A stretch of DNA of 64,000 nucleotides. It comes from Proteles cristata cristata (lineage: Eukaryota; Chordata; Mammalia; Carnivora; Hyaenidae). Numbering within the stretch: the first letter of the stretch is position 1; every line of letters begins with the position of its first letter. The DNA lies in NCBI GenBank assembly GCA_017311185.1, contig JAESUZ010002694.1, forward strand, positions 620,001 through 684,000, written 5' to 3'. Both the position numbers and the translations under genes were made by a program. Below, in pieces: positions 11,786 through 22,856 of this stretch. Under the pieces are notes generated by a model, which did no database searches, was not told where the DNA came from, and saw nothing but the letters and a program-made list of their open reading frames with translations.

Positions 11786-14345
11786 TGCACACAGAAAACA
11801 GCAGAGTCTCTTTAGAACTGTCTGAATCAAACCGCCTACCTACATTTCCGGTAAATTTAATCTAGGATATCTTTGGTGTGCAAACCATTCACTATTTTTT
11901 ATTTAAAATATGTGTCACTTAAAGAAGTGTTAGAAAAATGAGAGGCTATCCCAGGTAATTTCTTGCATTCAAGACCCATTTTCATGGAGTTGAAGCCTGG
12001 CCTCAAAATTGCACATGTTCACAGAGCTTCACAAATTAAACACGCTAAATACATTGGATTGGCAATATTATTATCTCTGGCAGTGAAAAGGCTCCTTCAC
12101 TCCAGGAAGAGTAATGGGCAGCACTGCCGTCTTCAGTCTGGGTGGAAATAGTGCTTAGAGGTGTAGTGGGAGCAGTTTTTATATCTAATGGGTTTAGCAT
12201 CTCTTTCATGGAGCAGCTTTCCAACACCCTCCCAGACTTTTGTTTTATGCTTTTGCTTCAATTACAATTGAGGCTAAACTGTAAAAAGTAATTTTGTGCT
12301 TGATCATAAAGAAAATGCATGCCAGTGCAATGTGGGGAAGCCACTTGAGGAAAACGATCACAGCTACTGTAGAACTGACCCTCATGGCTTGTCCACACTG
12401 GAGAATTCTCTTTTAAGCTGTGCTTTCCAATCACCTCTTGAGAAAGAAGGGATAGCTTCTCCTTCGCATGTGATCTGTCTATGGACGCATATATACCGCT
12501 TACTACTAGGTTGGGACATACTTTGAAACTAGGTTTGGACTCTGTATCTGTTTGATGGTTGTGAGGCTGTGGCCTTTGAATATCTGACTTTGATAGGTCA
12601 AAGGTCATTTTTATTTTTTGAGAGAAAGACACCCAGATCTAGTCAACTATGACATTTCATCTCAACGGTCAGTCACACTTTGTGTCTTGACCCGTGCAGT
12701 CTGGGAGGTTTTTCCCACTACCGTCTTTGTCAAAAATAAATCAATGTCATATTGTTCTCAAGCTTTTTCTTCTCACTTTGAACTGTGCTTTATATCTAAC
12801 ATGGTGTCATCTTGTTGGTACAAGGAAGCGATAATATAGATGATCTCTTCGCTCAACTTCTTAATTAAGTCTAATTAAACATTTTCCTTCCTTTCATAAT
12901 GACTGCTATCTTGTAACATGAGCATATTAAGGCAACTTCTGTGATGTAACTATTCCACTACTGAAGATAAAAATCAGAAGCCCTGAGATATGAGATCCTT
13001 AGATGTTAAGTTGTGCATATTAAAATAAGATATTACAGACTTAGAACCATAGATCCTCTTAGGCTATATCTTTAAAAGAATCCAATGAGTTGATTTTCTG
13101 ACATGCTGCCTCACTAGGAAACACAACTTTTTTAACCCAATTCCATGAGGCGCCCACAGATAGTCCAGTCTTCAAACAAGGAAATCAAGTTGATTCTGAC
13201 CTGTAGTTGGCTGCTTTTAAGTCTCTGTGAACTTGACAAGCACATCGAAGATCCTGAGTTCAAAGGATGACCCTATAGCAGATTCTCAAGAATCTTTTCC
13301 AGATATATTTCCATTCTAGGTGTTACCTTATGAGAACCTTGAATTCTATCAACTCTACCTGGTCCAGAAGGGAGCACTCAGTCTAGCTTCTGGCTGTGCA
13401 TGCTGAGGCATGCACCAGCCCTCACTCTTCTGATGTGGCCCCCATGAGAGCTAATGGCAGCTGTACAAGTTTCCTTTAGGAAATATCCATGTTTGTGGGT
13501 ATCTCCAAACATATTTTTTCTGCTGCAGATTTTAAGCCTCAACACTTAACAATAAAAGCCCCAATAAATCTTGTAAACTCAAAGTGAATGTTGCATGTAA
13601 GGCTGTGAGCATGTTTGTTTGAATCTCTGGCTGAAATATCTGTGGGAAACAAACTTTGCCATCAGCATACTACCTATTCTGTATTCCCCTCATAATGAAA
13701 ACACAAGTTTTTAAAGCCTTTTAGTGTGTTGTCAGGGATAAAAGGAGATTACAAAAATGTTAATGGCCCTTTAAAAAAAAAGTTGAGTAAACAACATATG
13801 TAATTAATTTGGATAGAAATGCTACTAATTAAAACCAAAATTGTTCTAATTGTATAGACACCTGCTACTGCACAGTCCATTTCTTACTGAAGAATTTCAT
13901 TCTGAAACAGAGCTAAATTCCCAGTTCATCACCTTAAGGAATGTCCACTTTAAAACACTGCCATAAACTTGACTACACTGAATACTGATTTCTTTCCGAG
14001 TCAACAGGACAGGATCCCAGAGGGGAAGCGTAATTTTATTGTGATAGTCATCTCTGCAGCCTTTATAGTCCTTGATGGGACAGAAGCAAGAATCAGTCTC
14101 TTCTCAAAACATTCAGAACTTGCTTATCCCTGTTCCCAAGTCACAGATTATCCATAAAGACCTCAAAGCACAGACTTATTTTTTTCGTCAACATAGGAGG
14201 AGAGGAAAACAGTGTGCATTTCCTTGCCTGAAGAAATAGTCTCCTGGCATTTTATTTAGAAATAGTTTAAGATCACCACTTTCTTGCAATCACTACCATG
14301 TTAAATAGGTTTATTTTCTTACCCTTGTCCGATGTTGTGCCCTAT
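11786..14345. other. No gene or clear repeat recognised
   Basis: The longest repeat-free part of the left half. Short frames on both strands (for example 12258-12632, - strand, 124 codons) show no domain. Confidence 0.45.
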
Positions 14346-14357
14346 TACCCTATTTAA

Positions 14358-14590
14358 GAACATTTTTAAGAGTTTATTTTTGAGAGAAAGAGAGAGAGAG
14401 AGAGATAAAGAGAGAGAGAGAAAGGCAGAGAGTGAGCATGGGAGGCACAGAGAGAGAGAGAGAATCTGAAGCAGGCTCAGGCTCTGAGCTGTCAGCACAG
14501 AGCCTGATGTGAGGCTCAAACTCATAAACAGTGAGATCATGACCTGAGTTGAAGTCAGATGCTTAACTGACTCAGCCACCCAGTTGCCCC
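14358..14590 (-). mobile_element. SINEC
   Basis: Antisense copy with a long GA-rich body. A decayed TSD is likely: 'ttaccctattta' on the left and 'ttacccatattta' on the right. Confidence 0.92.
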
Positions 14591-14608
14591 ATTATTTACC
14601 CATATTTA

Positions 14609-15117
14609 ATCACTGATGGAAGCTGTGACTTCAGGTCTGTAATAGCAAGACAGCAACAAAAATAATAGGAGTTAAGACACATAAAACATGTATTCTATGC
14701 TAAACACTATGCAAAATAATTTAATTGCATGCATATGTGTTTTCTTGTTTTTCTTAGCTTTTGTCAATATAATCATATTCATTTTTATTCATTCCTATAA
14801 ATGTCAAAAACTCACAAGGACATTTTTCAATTTATAGTGAATCCCTGGCATCAGTGCTATTAATAATCTATCCCCTTTCATAATATATAACTAGAACATA
14901 TATTGGATTTTTTATTACATAGTAAACTACTAATAAAATAAAAATTACCCATAATTTCACTGCCTATATATCCTTCGGTCATGTAAACAGTGATGCCATC
15001 TTATGTGGGCAGAAAATCTGAACAGTGTAAAAAAGGAGAAGATAAAAAGTGAGAGCTTCTACTCAGTTTCTTAATGTTAGGTAATCAGATTTTTGGTAGT
15101 TCTTACCAGATTTAAGT
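14609..15117. other. No gene or repeat recognised
   Basis: AT-rich DNA. Confidence 0.45.
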
Positions 15118-15118
15118 G

Positions 15119-15192
<74 letters not shown>

Positions 15193-15195
15193 ATA
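15118..15195. repeat. (TA)n(CA)n(TA)n compound microsatellite
   Basis: An uninterrupted CA run of about 24 units flanked by TA runs on both sides; likely highly polymorphic. Confidence 0.97.
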
Positions 15196-16068
15196 TAGAT
15201 CACATGTTAAATATGTATTAAATATAGTATACATACACAAAATTCTTCTCTTTAATCCTACTTTTCTAAAATCACGAACAAAATATATGTCAATCATGTA
15301 ATGATTGCATAGTATTATATAATTTTCATGGACTATTATATAAAGAGTTGCTTATTGATGGCCCCTTTGTTTGTTTCCAAGTTTCACTATCATCAAAGTA
15401 TTGTGGCTGCCACATGCGCCAATGATTCTGCACTCTGTGCCATTGTAATTCTCATGAAACCCTGGAACAAGGCACGTGTACTCACGTGCTTGCTTAGGAA
15501 CCCTGACTTGCCCCAGGGAGTAAACCTCCAAAGGCCGATGATCTGCATGCAGAGTCCAGGCTCTTGCTGCTGTACGTGCTTGTAGTGGACCAACGTAGTT
15601 CGATGGGTGGCTTCAGTGTCTAGTATTTCAAGATAAGCTCTGAGATTTATAAGTCCCGGGGCTTTTTCCTATGTAAAGTGTGTGTAATAAACATTTGTTT
15701 ATAATTCAGTAATTGCCATATAACTCTTATCTACATGGAATAAAAAATGGATTTGTATAATTTTATGCTGAAAGGTGAGACTCCAGAACCAAGACATCTT
15801 TTAGCAGAGACACAAATGACTTTTTGGAAATCCAAATGTGGATCTAGACCTCAGAATATAGAGTTACATAGCTCTTTAAAATAAGATAGGAAGAGGTAAA
15901 CTTGTGAGAGAGAAGACCCAAGGGCATAGGGGGCAAGCAGGGATCAGGAATGTAGTGTGTGGAGAAATATAAACAGTGTGATATCTCGAATATGCATAGT
16001 GTGATCACCAAGAACCCTTGTAGATGACAGATGTATGATCCTCATTTTACATCTTGTTGCCCAGCACC
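15196..16068. other. No gene seen; possible ancient L1 trace near 15330-15420
   Basis: 'cttattgatggcccctttg' and 'tttccaagtttcactat' resemble antisense ancient L1 3' sequence. Too short to classify. Confidence 0.3.
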
Positions 16069-16118
16069 GTTTGTGTGTGTGTGTGAGTGAGTGAGTGAGT
16101 GAGTGTGACTGTGTGTAA
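16069..16118. repeat. (TG)n(TGAG)n compound repeat
   Basis: TG units followed by five GAGT units and more TG. Confidence 0.9.
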
Positions 16119-16680
16119 AAAAAAGGAGACTGAAGTCCATATGTGGGTTGGCAAAGAGTAGTGGAAGAAAGACAGTTACAGGAAAGATTAGTGGTACAAG
16201 TAATGTGGGATTTCCAGCCCACTGGAAGCTGGTGTGTGTGGAAGGGATAATGAGAGTTTCTCCCCTTTCATGAGAACGTGAAGACATCTTATGGACGTTG
16301 TTAGATTTCCTAAAGAATCTGAGGAAGGAGAACCTTAGAACATTTACTCACTTACTTTAAGGCATGTTGGCCTCTTCCGACATTGGAATTAAAAACCATA
16401 CAAGAGGCAGTCTAAGGAAAAAACACCCACAAAAGAGACAGAAATAGAGCCAAGTGGGAGGGGCATTTGGAGAAAACAGGGCAGAGCAAAGAGGGCAGCT
16501 AGGCGCTTCCCACTTTATTTTCCTTTGTTAATATATGTGACATACTTTTAGAACTGTAAAAATTTGCAAAAGTAGCACAAAAATAACTAGACAGCTTTGA
16601 TCCAGATTCACCAAATGCTAACATTTAATTACAGCTTTTTCAAAAAAACTGATTCATTCCCCTTTCTCTGTCAGTCATGA

Positions 16681-16684
16681 TATC

Positions 16685-16734
<50 letters not shown>
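16681..16734. repeat. (TCTA)n microsatellite
   Basis: About 13 units, nearly pure. Confidence 0.97.
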
Positions 16735-16946
16735 ATCAATCATTATTTATCTGTTGAGATATATTTAACTTATCATGATAATATACATTTTTTCCTGAAC
16801 TGTTGAAGAATAATTGAAGATAGGATACTCCTTTATTCACCAAATTTTCCATGTGCATTTCCTAATAATAAGAAATTATTTTATGTAATCATATAACAAT
16901 TACCAAGTCAGGGACTTAATATTGATTTGATACCATTATCTAATCC

Positions 16947-17154
16947 TGGGGATGGCAAACTTATTCTATTAAGGGTCAGATAGTAATTATTTTAGGGTCT
17001 GCAGATCTTTCCCACAATAATTCATCTAAGCTGTCATATTTCAAAAGAGAAACCAAAGAAAATATAGAAGTAAAAGGCTATGGCTGTGTTCAATATGACT
17101 CATTTCCAAAAATGTGGCAGGATGACTTGGTTCAAGGGTCATAATTTTCTGACC
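16947..17154. mobile_element. hAT-Charlie-type nonautonomous DNA transposon
   Basis: 'ggatggcaaacttattctat', 'aagggtcagatagtaattat' and 'ttaggg' at one end, then 'ggctatggctgtgttcaat' and 'aatgtggcaggatgac', match a common mammalian hAT element of roughly 200 bp. It is flanked by tctaatcc (16939-16946) and tctaatct (17155-17162). That is an 8-bp TSD, the length hAT transposases make, with one mismatch. No coding capacity. Confidence 0.7.
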
Positions 17155-17325
17155 TCTAATCTAAGACATACAGCTTATTTAGATATTCCTAATTGTGCAT
17201 GGAGTGTCACTCATAGAAAAGGAAGTAATTTTATTCTTGTGAGTCCCAGACTTGGAGTCAGTCATTTCTCTAAGGAGCCTTTGCTCCATTTAGGAAAGAA
17301 TGATATTTAGAAATCAAGATATGAT

Positions 17326-17528
17326 GGGGCACCTGGTGGCTCAGTCCATTATGTGTCCAACTTTGGCTCAATTCATGATCTCAAGATGTGGGTTCCAGCC
17401 CTGCATCATGCTCTGTGCTGACAGCTCAGAACCTGGAGTCTGATTCAGGTACTGTGTCTCCCTCTCTCTCTACCCCTTCCCCACTTGTGTTCTCTCTGTC
17501 TCTTTCTCTCTCTCAAAAATAAACATAA
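17326..17528 (+). mobile_element. SINEC whose tail hosts a small LINE-1
   Basis: A full SINE head and body. Its TSD, aagatatga, lies at 17316-17324 and again at 17902-17910, beyond the LINE-1 insertion, so the L1 entered the A-rich tail after the SINE had landed. The rest of the SINE tail is at about 17891-17901. Confidence 0.93.
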
Positions 17529-17529
17529 A

Positions 17530-17876
17530 TTTTCCAGACTTCTTCCTGTAATTGATTTCAAGTTTCAAAGCATTGTGAACATGGATGGACCTTGAGGGTG
17601 TTATGCTGAGCGAAATGTCAGGCAGAGAAGGACAAATATATGTTTGCACGTATAGGAGGATTAGGAGGGACTTGACGGAGGAACAAGGGGGAGAAGAAGG
17701 GCGGAAATGGTGGGGGAAAGGGAGAGAGGCAAACCATGAGAGACTCTTGAATGCTGACAAAAACTGAGGACTGATGGATGTGGGGGGGAGGGGGGATCGG
17801 CATGGAGGAGGACACTTGTGGGAATGAGCACTGAGTGTTATGTGGAAACTAATTTGACAATAAATTATTTGTAAAA
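17530..17876 (+). mobile_element. Twin-primed short LINE-1 inside a SINE tail
   Basis: Bases 17530-17578 are antisense L1 ORF2 sequence, matching 22951-22999 in L1-B's orientation. From 17579 the sequence switches to sense-strand L1 3' end ('atggatggaccttgagggtg') and runs to the A tail. An internal L1 stretch is missing between the two parts. The inverted 5' piece joined to a sense 3' piece is the classical twin-priming product. TSD aaaaataaacataa at 17515-17528 and 17877-17890. Confidence 0.93.
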
Positions 17877-17910
17877 AAAAATAAACATAATTTAAAAAAA
17901 AAAGATATGA

Positions 17911-18027
17911 AAGCATGTGTTGCCATTACTGCTAGGTTTTTATTGCTTCTAGTTCCTCTTAATGGGCAGAGCTGACAGGTAGAACACACACATTTACAGC
18001 ATCTATAGATATATGTCTCCACACTAT
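17911..18027. other. Short unassigned stretch
   Basis: Nothing recognised. Confidence 0.5.
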
Positions 18028-18088
18028 CATCCATCCATCCATCCATCCATCCATCCATCCATCCATTCATCCATCCTTCTATCAACTG

Positions 18089-18135
<47 letters not shown>

Positions 18136-18136
18136 G
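18028..18136. repeat. (ATCC)n + (TCTA)n compound microsatellite
   Basis: An ATCC run at 18028-18077, a short spacer, then a TCTA run at 18089-18136, fading into CCTA units. Confidence 0.97.
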
Positions 18137-18539
18137 TCTACCTAACTACCTACCTGTTTCTCTGTCTTCCCATGAGTGTATACTGACACCTTTAATTCTA
18201 ATCCAACATGGCAGGATTTATTCTATCCATTCTTCTACTTTCCATACTTGTAATTCTCTGATAGGAGAAACCTGGCTCTCATTATCCATGATGTATTTAC
18301 TTATTTATTCAGTCCCCAGACATACAAAGCTAGTTTTAGGATTGCTGATACACATTTGAGGGGGGAAAAAAGAACTACTACTTAAAGCTTAATAATTTGA
18401 TTAAAATTATGTTTGTCTTTAGTCTGAGGAGATTAGTCCAAACTCTGTCTTGAAATTTACCGGGGTTAGCACTTCCCTCACTCTCCAAGTTTGTTCTGTT
18501 TATATTCATTTGTGTCCATTAATACAGTTTTTAATTTCC

Positions 18540-18932
18540 CCTTATATTCATTGACTTCATTTATTTAATTTTAGAGTACGTGAAACATTGCATGATTCCA
18601 AAGTCAGTACTGTACCAGAAACAATCGAGAGACTTTCCATTTCCTTTCTATTCTTTCCACCACTTTCTTACTCATGCTTGGGAACTGACTGGATCAGTAT
18701 CTTCATTTCCTTTGCTCATGTGAGCAGACATTTGTAGATTTGCTTTTATTTTGTATTTCTTTCTCCTTTTTACAATAAAGATAGAACAGTATGCTAATTG
18801 ATCATATTTAGCTTTCTACATTTAACAGTATCACATGGAAATCATTCCACATAAGTTCACAGAGATCTACTGCATTCTTCTTTTGTTGTTTTTTACAGCA
18901 ACTTAGTAGTCTGATTTTGGATGTGTCCATTT
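18540..18932 (-). repeat. Ancient L1M-like repeat, part 1
   Basis: 'acatttaacagtatcacatgg', 'aaatcattccacataag' and 'agagatctactgcattcttc' resemble antisense ancient L1 3' sequence. It resumes at 26351 on the far side of L1-B, so L1-B split it. Confidence 0.55.
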
Positions 18933-19152
18933 CTTTTCTTTTTTTTTTTTTTTTAACAAATAGTTTATTGTCAAATTAGTTTCCACATAACACCCAGTGC
19001 TCATCCACACAAGTGTCCTCCTCCATGTCCACCCCTCCTCCGCCCCACATCCACCAGTCCTCAGTTTTTGTCAGCATTCAAGAGTCTCTCATGGTTTGCC
19101 TCTCTCCCTTTCCCCCACCATTTCCGCCCTTCTTCTCCCCCTTGGTCCTCTG

Positions 19153-22100
19153 TTAAGTTCCTCCTAGTCCTCCTATACGTGCACACATATGATATTTGTC
19201 CTTCTCTGCCTGACTTATTTCGCTCAGCATAACACCCTCAAGGTCCATCCATGTTGCTACACATGGCCAGACTTCATTGTTTCTCATTGCCATGTAGTAT
19301 TCCATGGTATAGATAAACCACATCTTCTTGATCCATTCATCTGTTGATGGACACTTAGGCTCTTTCCATGTTTTAGCTATTGTGGAGAGTGCTGCTATGA
19401 ACATTGGGATACATGTGCTCCTATGCATCAGCATTTCTGTATCCCTTGGGTAAATTCCTAGCAGTGCTATTGCTGGGTCATAGGGGAGTTCTATTGTTAG
19501 TTTCCTGAGGAACCTCCACACTGTTTTCCAGAGGGGCTGTACCAGTTTACACTCCCACCAACAGTGTAGGAGGGTGCCCGTTTCTCCACATCCTCGCCAG
19601 CATCTAGAGTGCTCTGATTGGCTCATTTTAGCCACTCTGACTGGCGTGAAGTGGTATCTCAGTGTGGTTTTGATTTGTATTTCCCTGATGAGGAGCGATG
19701 CTGAGCATCGTTTCATGTGTCTGTTGGCCATCTGGATGTCCTCTTTGGAGAAGTGTCTGTTCATATCTTCTGCCCATTTCTTCACTGGGTTGTTTGTTTT
19801 TCGGGCGTGTAGTTTGGTGAGTTCCTTGTAGATTCTGGATATCAACCCTTTATCTGATATGTCATTTTCAACTATCTTTTCCCATTCCATTGGTTGCCTA
19901 TTAATTTTCTGGGTTGTTTCCTTGGCTGTGCAGAAGCTTTTAATCTTGAGGAGGTCCCAACAGTTTATTTTTGCTCTTGATTCCCTTGCTTTTGGAGATG
20001 TGTCAAGTAAGAAGTTGCTGCGGTGGAGGTCAAGGAGGTTGTTTCCTGCTTTCTCCTCTAGGGTGTTGATAGTTTCCTGTCTCACGTTCAGGTCCTTTAT
20101 CCATTTTGAGTTTATTTTTGTGCATGGTGTGAGAAAATGATCTAGTTTCATTCTTCTGCATGTTGCTGTCCAGTTCTCCCAACACCATCTGTTAAAAAGG
20201 CTGTCTTTTTTCCATCGGATATTCTTTCCTGCTTTGTCAAAGATTAGTTGGCTGTATACTTTTGGGTCCACTTCTGGGTTCTCAATTCTGTTCCATTGGT
20301 CTATGTGTCTGTTTTTGTGCCAATACCATACTGTCTTGATGATGACAGCTTTGTAGTAGAGGCTAAAGTCTGGGATGGTGATCCCTCCCGTTTTGGTTTT
20401 ATTTTTCAGGATTACTTTGGCTATTCGGGGTCTTTTGTGGTTCCATACAAATTTTTGGATAGTTTGTTCTAGTTTTGAGAAGTATGCTGGTGCAATTTTG
20501 ATTGGAATTACATTGAATGTGTAGAGTGCCTTAGGTAGTAATGACATCTTAACTATATTTATTCTTCCTATCCATGAGCATGGAATGTTTTTCCATTTCT
20601 TTGTGTCTTCTTCAATTTCCTTCGTAAGTTTTCTATAGTTTTCATCCTACAGATCTCTTGTATCCTTGGTTAGGTTTATTTCGAGGTATTTTATGGTTTT
20701 TTGTGCAATGGTGAATGGGATCAGTTTCTTGATTTCTCTTTCTGTTGCTTCATTGTTGGTGTATAAAAATGCAACCGATTTCTGTACGTTGATTTTGTAC
20801 CCTGCAACTTGGCTGAATTCTTGGATCAGTTCTAGTAGGCTTCTGGTGGAGTCTGTCGGGTTTTCTATGTAGAGTATCATGTCATCTGCGAAGAGTGAAA
20901 GTTTGACTTCCTCTTTGCCAATTCTGATGCCTTGATTTCCTTTTGGTGTCTGATGGCTGATGCTAGGACTTCCAGCACTATGTTAAACAGCAGTGGTGAG
21001 AGTGGGCATCCCTGTCGTGTTCCTGATCTCAGGGGGAAAGCTCTGAGTTTTTCCCCGTTGAGGATGATGTTAGCTGAAGGCTTCTCATAGATGGCTTTGA
21101 TGATATTTAAGTAGGTTCCTTCTATCCCAACTTTCTCGAGAGTCTTTATTAAGAAGGGATGCTGTATTTTGTCAAATGCTTTTTCTGCATCTATTGACAG
21201 GATCATATGGTTTTATCTTTTCTTTTATTGATGTGATGTATCACATTGATTGATTTGCGAATGTTGAACCAGCCCTGTAACCCAGGAATGAATCCCACTT
21301 GATCTTGGTGGATGATTCTTTTTATATGCTGCTGGATTCGATTTGCAAGGATCTTGTTGAGAATTTTTGCATCCGTATTCATCAAGGATATTGGCCTGTA
21401 GTTCTCTTTTTTTGCTGGATCTCTGTCTGGCTTGGGAATCAGAGTGATGCTGGCTTCATAAAATGAGTCCAGGAGTTTTCCTTCGATTTCTATTTTTTGG
21501 AATAGCTTGAGAAGAATTGGGATTAATTCTGTTTTAAATGTCTGGTAGAATTCCCCAGGGAAGCCATCAGGTCCAGGGCTCTTATTTGTTGGGAGATTTT
21601 TGATCACTGATTCAATTTCTTCACTCGTTATGGGTCTGTTCAGGTTTTCTACTTCTTCCCGTGTGAATTTTGGTAGTGAGTGTGTGTTTAGGAATTTGTC
21701 CATGTCTTCTAAGTTGTCCCATTTGTTGGCATATAATTTTTCATAGTATTCCCTGATAATTGCTTTTATTTCTGAGGGGTTGGTTGTAATAAGTCCATTT
21801 TCATTCATAATTTTGTCTATTTGGGTGCTCTCTCTTTTCTTTTGGATAAGTCTGGCTAGAGGTTTGTCAATTTTGTTTACTTTTTCAAGAAACCAACTCT
21901 TGGTTTCATGGATCTGTTCAATTGTTTCTTTGGTCTCTATGTTGTTTATTTCTGCTCTAATTTTTACTATTTCTCTTCTTCTACTGGGTTTAGGGCGTTC
22001 TTGTTGCTCTGCCTCTAGTTCCTTTAGGTGAGCTGTTAGATTTTGGACTTGCGCTTTTTCTAATCTCTTGAAACAGGCCTGAAGAGCAATGTACTTTCCT

Positions 22101-22168
22101 CTTAGGACTGCCTTTGCTGCATCCCCTAGATTTTGAATTGTTGTGTTTTCATTTTCATTTGTTTCCAT
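19153..22168 (-). pseudogene. L1-B ORF2, RT and C-terminal part
   Basis: The downstream half of ORF2p after the L1-C insertion. Breaks relative to L1-A: one A missing from an A run near 21204; one A missing near 20930; and TAT to TAG (Tyr to stop) near 20648. From 20547 to 19153 the frame is open for 464 codons, through the C-terminal region with '[20 protein letters not shown]' to the natural stop. The intact C-terminal frame shows where L1-A lost a base. The sequence between 22168 and 22176 is the left side of the L1-C target. Confidence 0.93.
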
Positions 22169-22175
22169 ATTTTTT

Positions 22176-22195
22176 GTGTGTGTGTTAATATATGC
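22176..22195. other. Unexplained 20-bp insert in the left target copy
   Basis: gtgtgtgtgttaatatatgc sits inside the left target copy, between the T run and 'taatttc' (22196-22202), which also belongs to the target. It is absent from the right copy. It could be filler DNA or later microsatellite growth. Confidence 0.5.
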
Positions 22196-22213
22196 TAATT
22201 TCTTTTTTTTTTT

Positions 22214-22397
22214 AAATCAAAGTTTTTTATTTCAAGTATTTTTACAGTAGAATTATTTCTTCAAGATTTTGACTGATATTAATAGTTACTAATAATTATT
22301 GATTACAATTTCCTTGAATTTTTATATTATTTAGGAATAATTAATACATTTAGAGCTTTGTCTTTCATTCAAAAATATGCCTGCATTTATGTTAGCC
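22214..22397 (-). other. Candidate 3'-transduced segment
   Basis: Non-L1, AT-rich sequence between two A tails of L1-C. Its own polyadenylation signal (AATAAA, complement at 22226-22231) lies about a dozen bases before the second A run. That is the layout of read-through past the L1 signal to a downstream genomic one. It should be a copy of the flank of L1-C's parent element. Confidence 0.75.
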
Positions 22398-22856
22398 TTT
22401 TTTTTTTTTTTTTTTTTTACAAATAGTTTGTTGTCAAATTAGTTTCCACATAACACCCAGTGCTCATCCCCACAAGTGCCCTCCTCCATGCCCACCCCTC
22501 CTCCCCCCCACATCCACCAGTCCTCAGTTTTTGTCAGCATTCAAGAGTCTCTCATGGTTTGCCTCTCCCCCTTTCCCCCACCATTTCTGCCCTTCTTCTC
22601 CCCCTTGGTCCTCTGTTAAGCTCCTCCTAATCCTCCTATACGTGCGCAGCACTCTCCACAATAGCTGAAACCTGGAAAGAGCCTAAGTGTCCATCAACAG
22701 ATGAATGGATCAAGAAGATGTGGTTTATCTATACCATGGAATACTACATGGCAATGAGAAACAATGAAATCTGGCCATGTGTAGCAACATGGATGGACCT
22801 TGAGGGTGTTATGCTGAGCGAAATAAATCAGGCAGAGAAAGACAAATATCATATGT

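Larger units (their letters stand above)
16500..17315. repeat. Ancient L1-like repeat split by a DNA transposon
   Basis: Segments such as 'gtgcatttcctaataataag', 'catataacaattaccaagtc' and 'accattatctaatcc' match a widespread ancient mammalian L1-type repeat. The match resumes after the hAT element ('tctaatctaagacatacag', 'cctaattgtgc'). Family and strand should be set by RepeatMasker. Confidence 0.5.
22176..22856 (-). mobile_element. L1-C: LINE-1 with 5' inversion and 3' transduction, nested in L1-B
   Basis: L1-B's ORF2 is interrupted here, and the same target bases occur on both sides: 'gtttccatat' plus a T run at 22161-22175, and at 22857-22873. Inside, read on the - strand: (i) an inverted L1 piece (22856-22646); (ii) an L1 3' end in normal orientation (22645-22419); (iii) poly-A (22418-22398); (iv) about 184 bp of non-L1 sequence (22397-22214) with AATAAA; (v) a second poly-A (22213-22203). 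Pieces (i) and (ii) meet with no loss of L1 sequence. This is twin priming plus a 3' transduction. Confidence 0.88.

Noticed and set aside
19574..20472. Several + strand frames of 74-93 codons
   Set aside because: Exact antisense shadows of L1-B ORF2; the same shadows appear on the - strand of L1-A at 4502-5400.
22398..22856. Assembly misjoin as the cause of the sense/antisense switch
   Set aside because: The flanking target copies and gap-free L1 junction fit twin priming well; a misjoin would not be expected to create them. Long reads could still test it.
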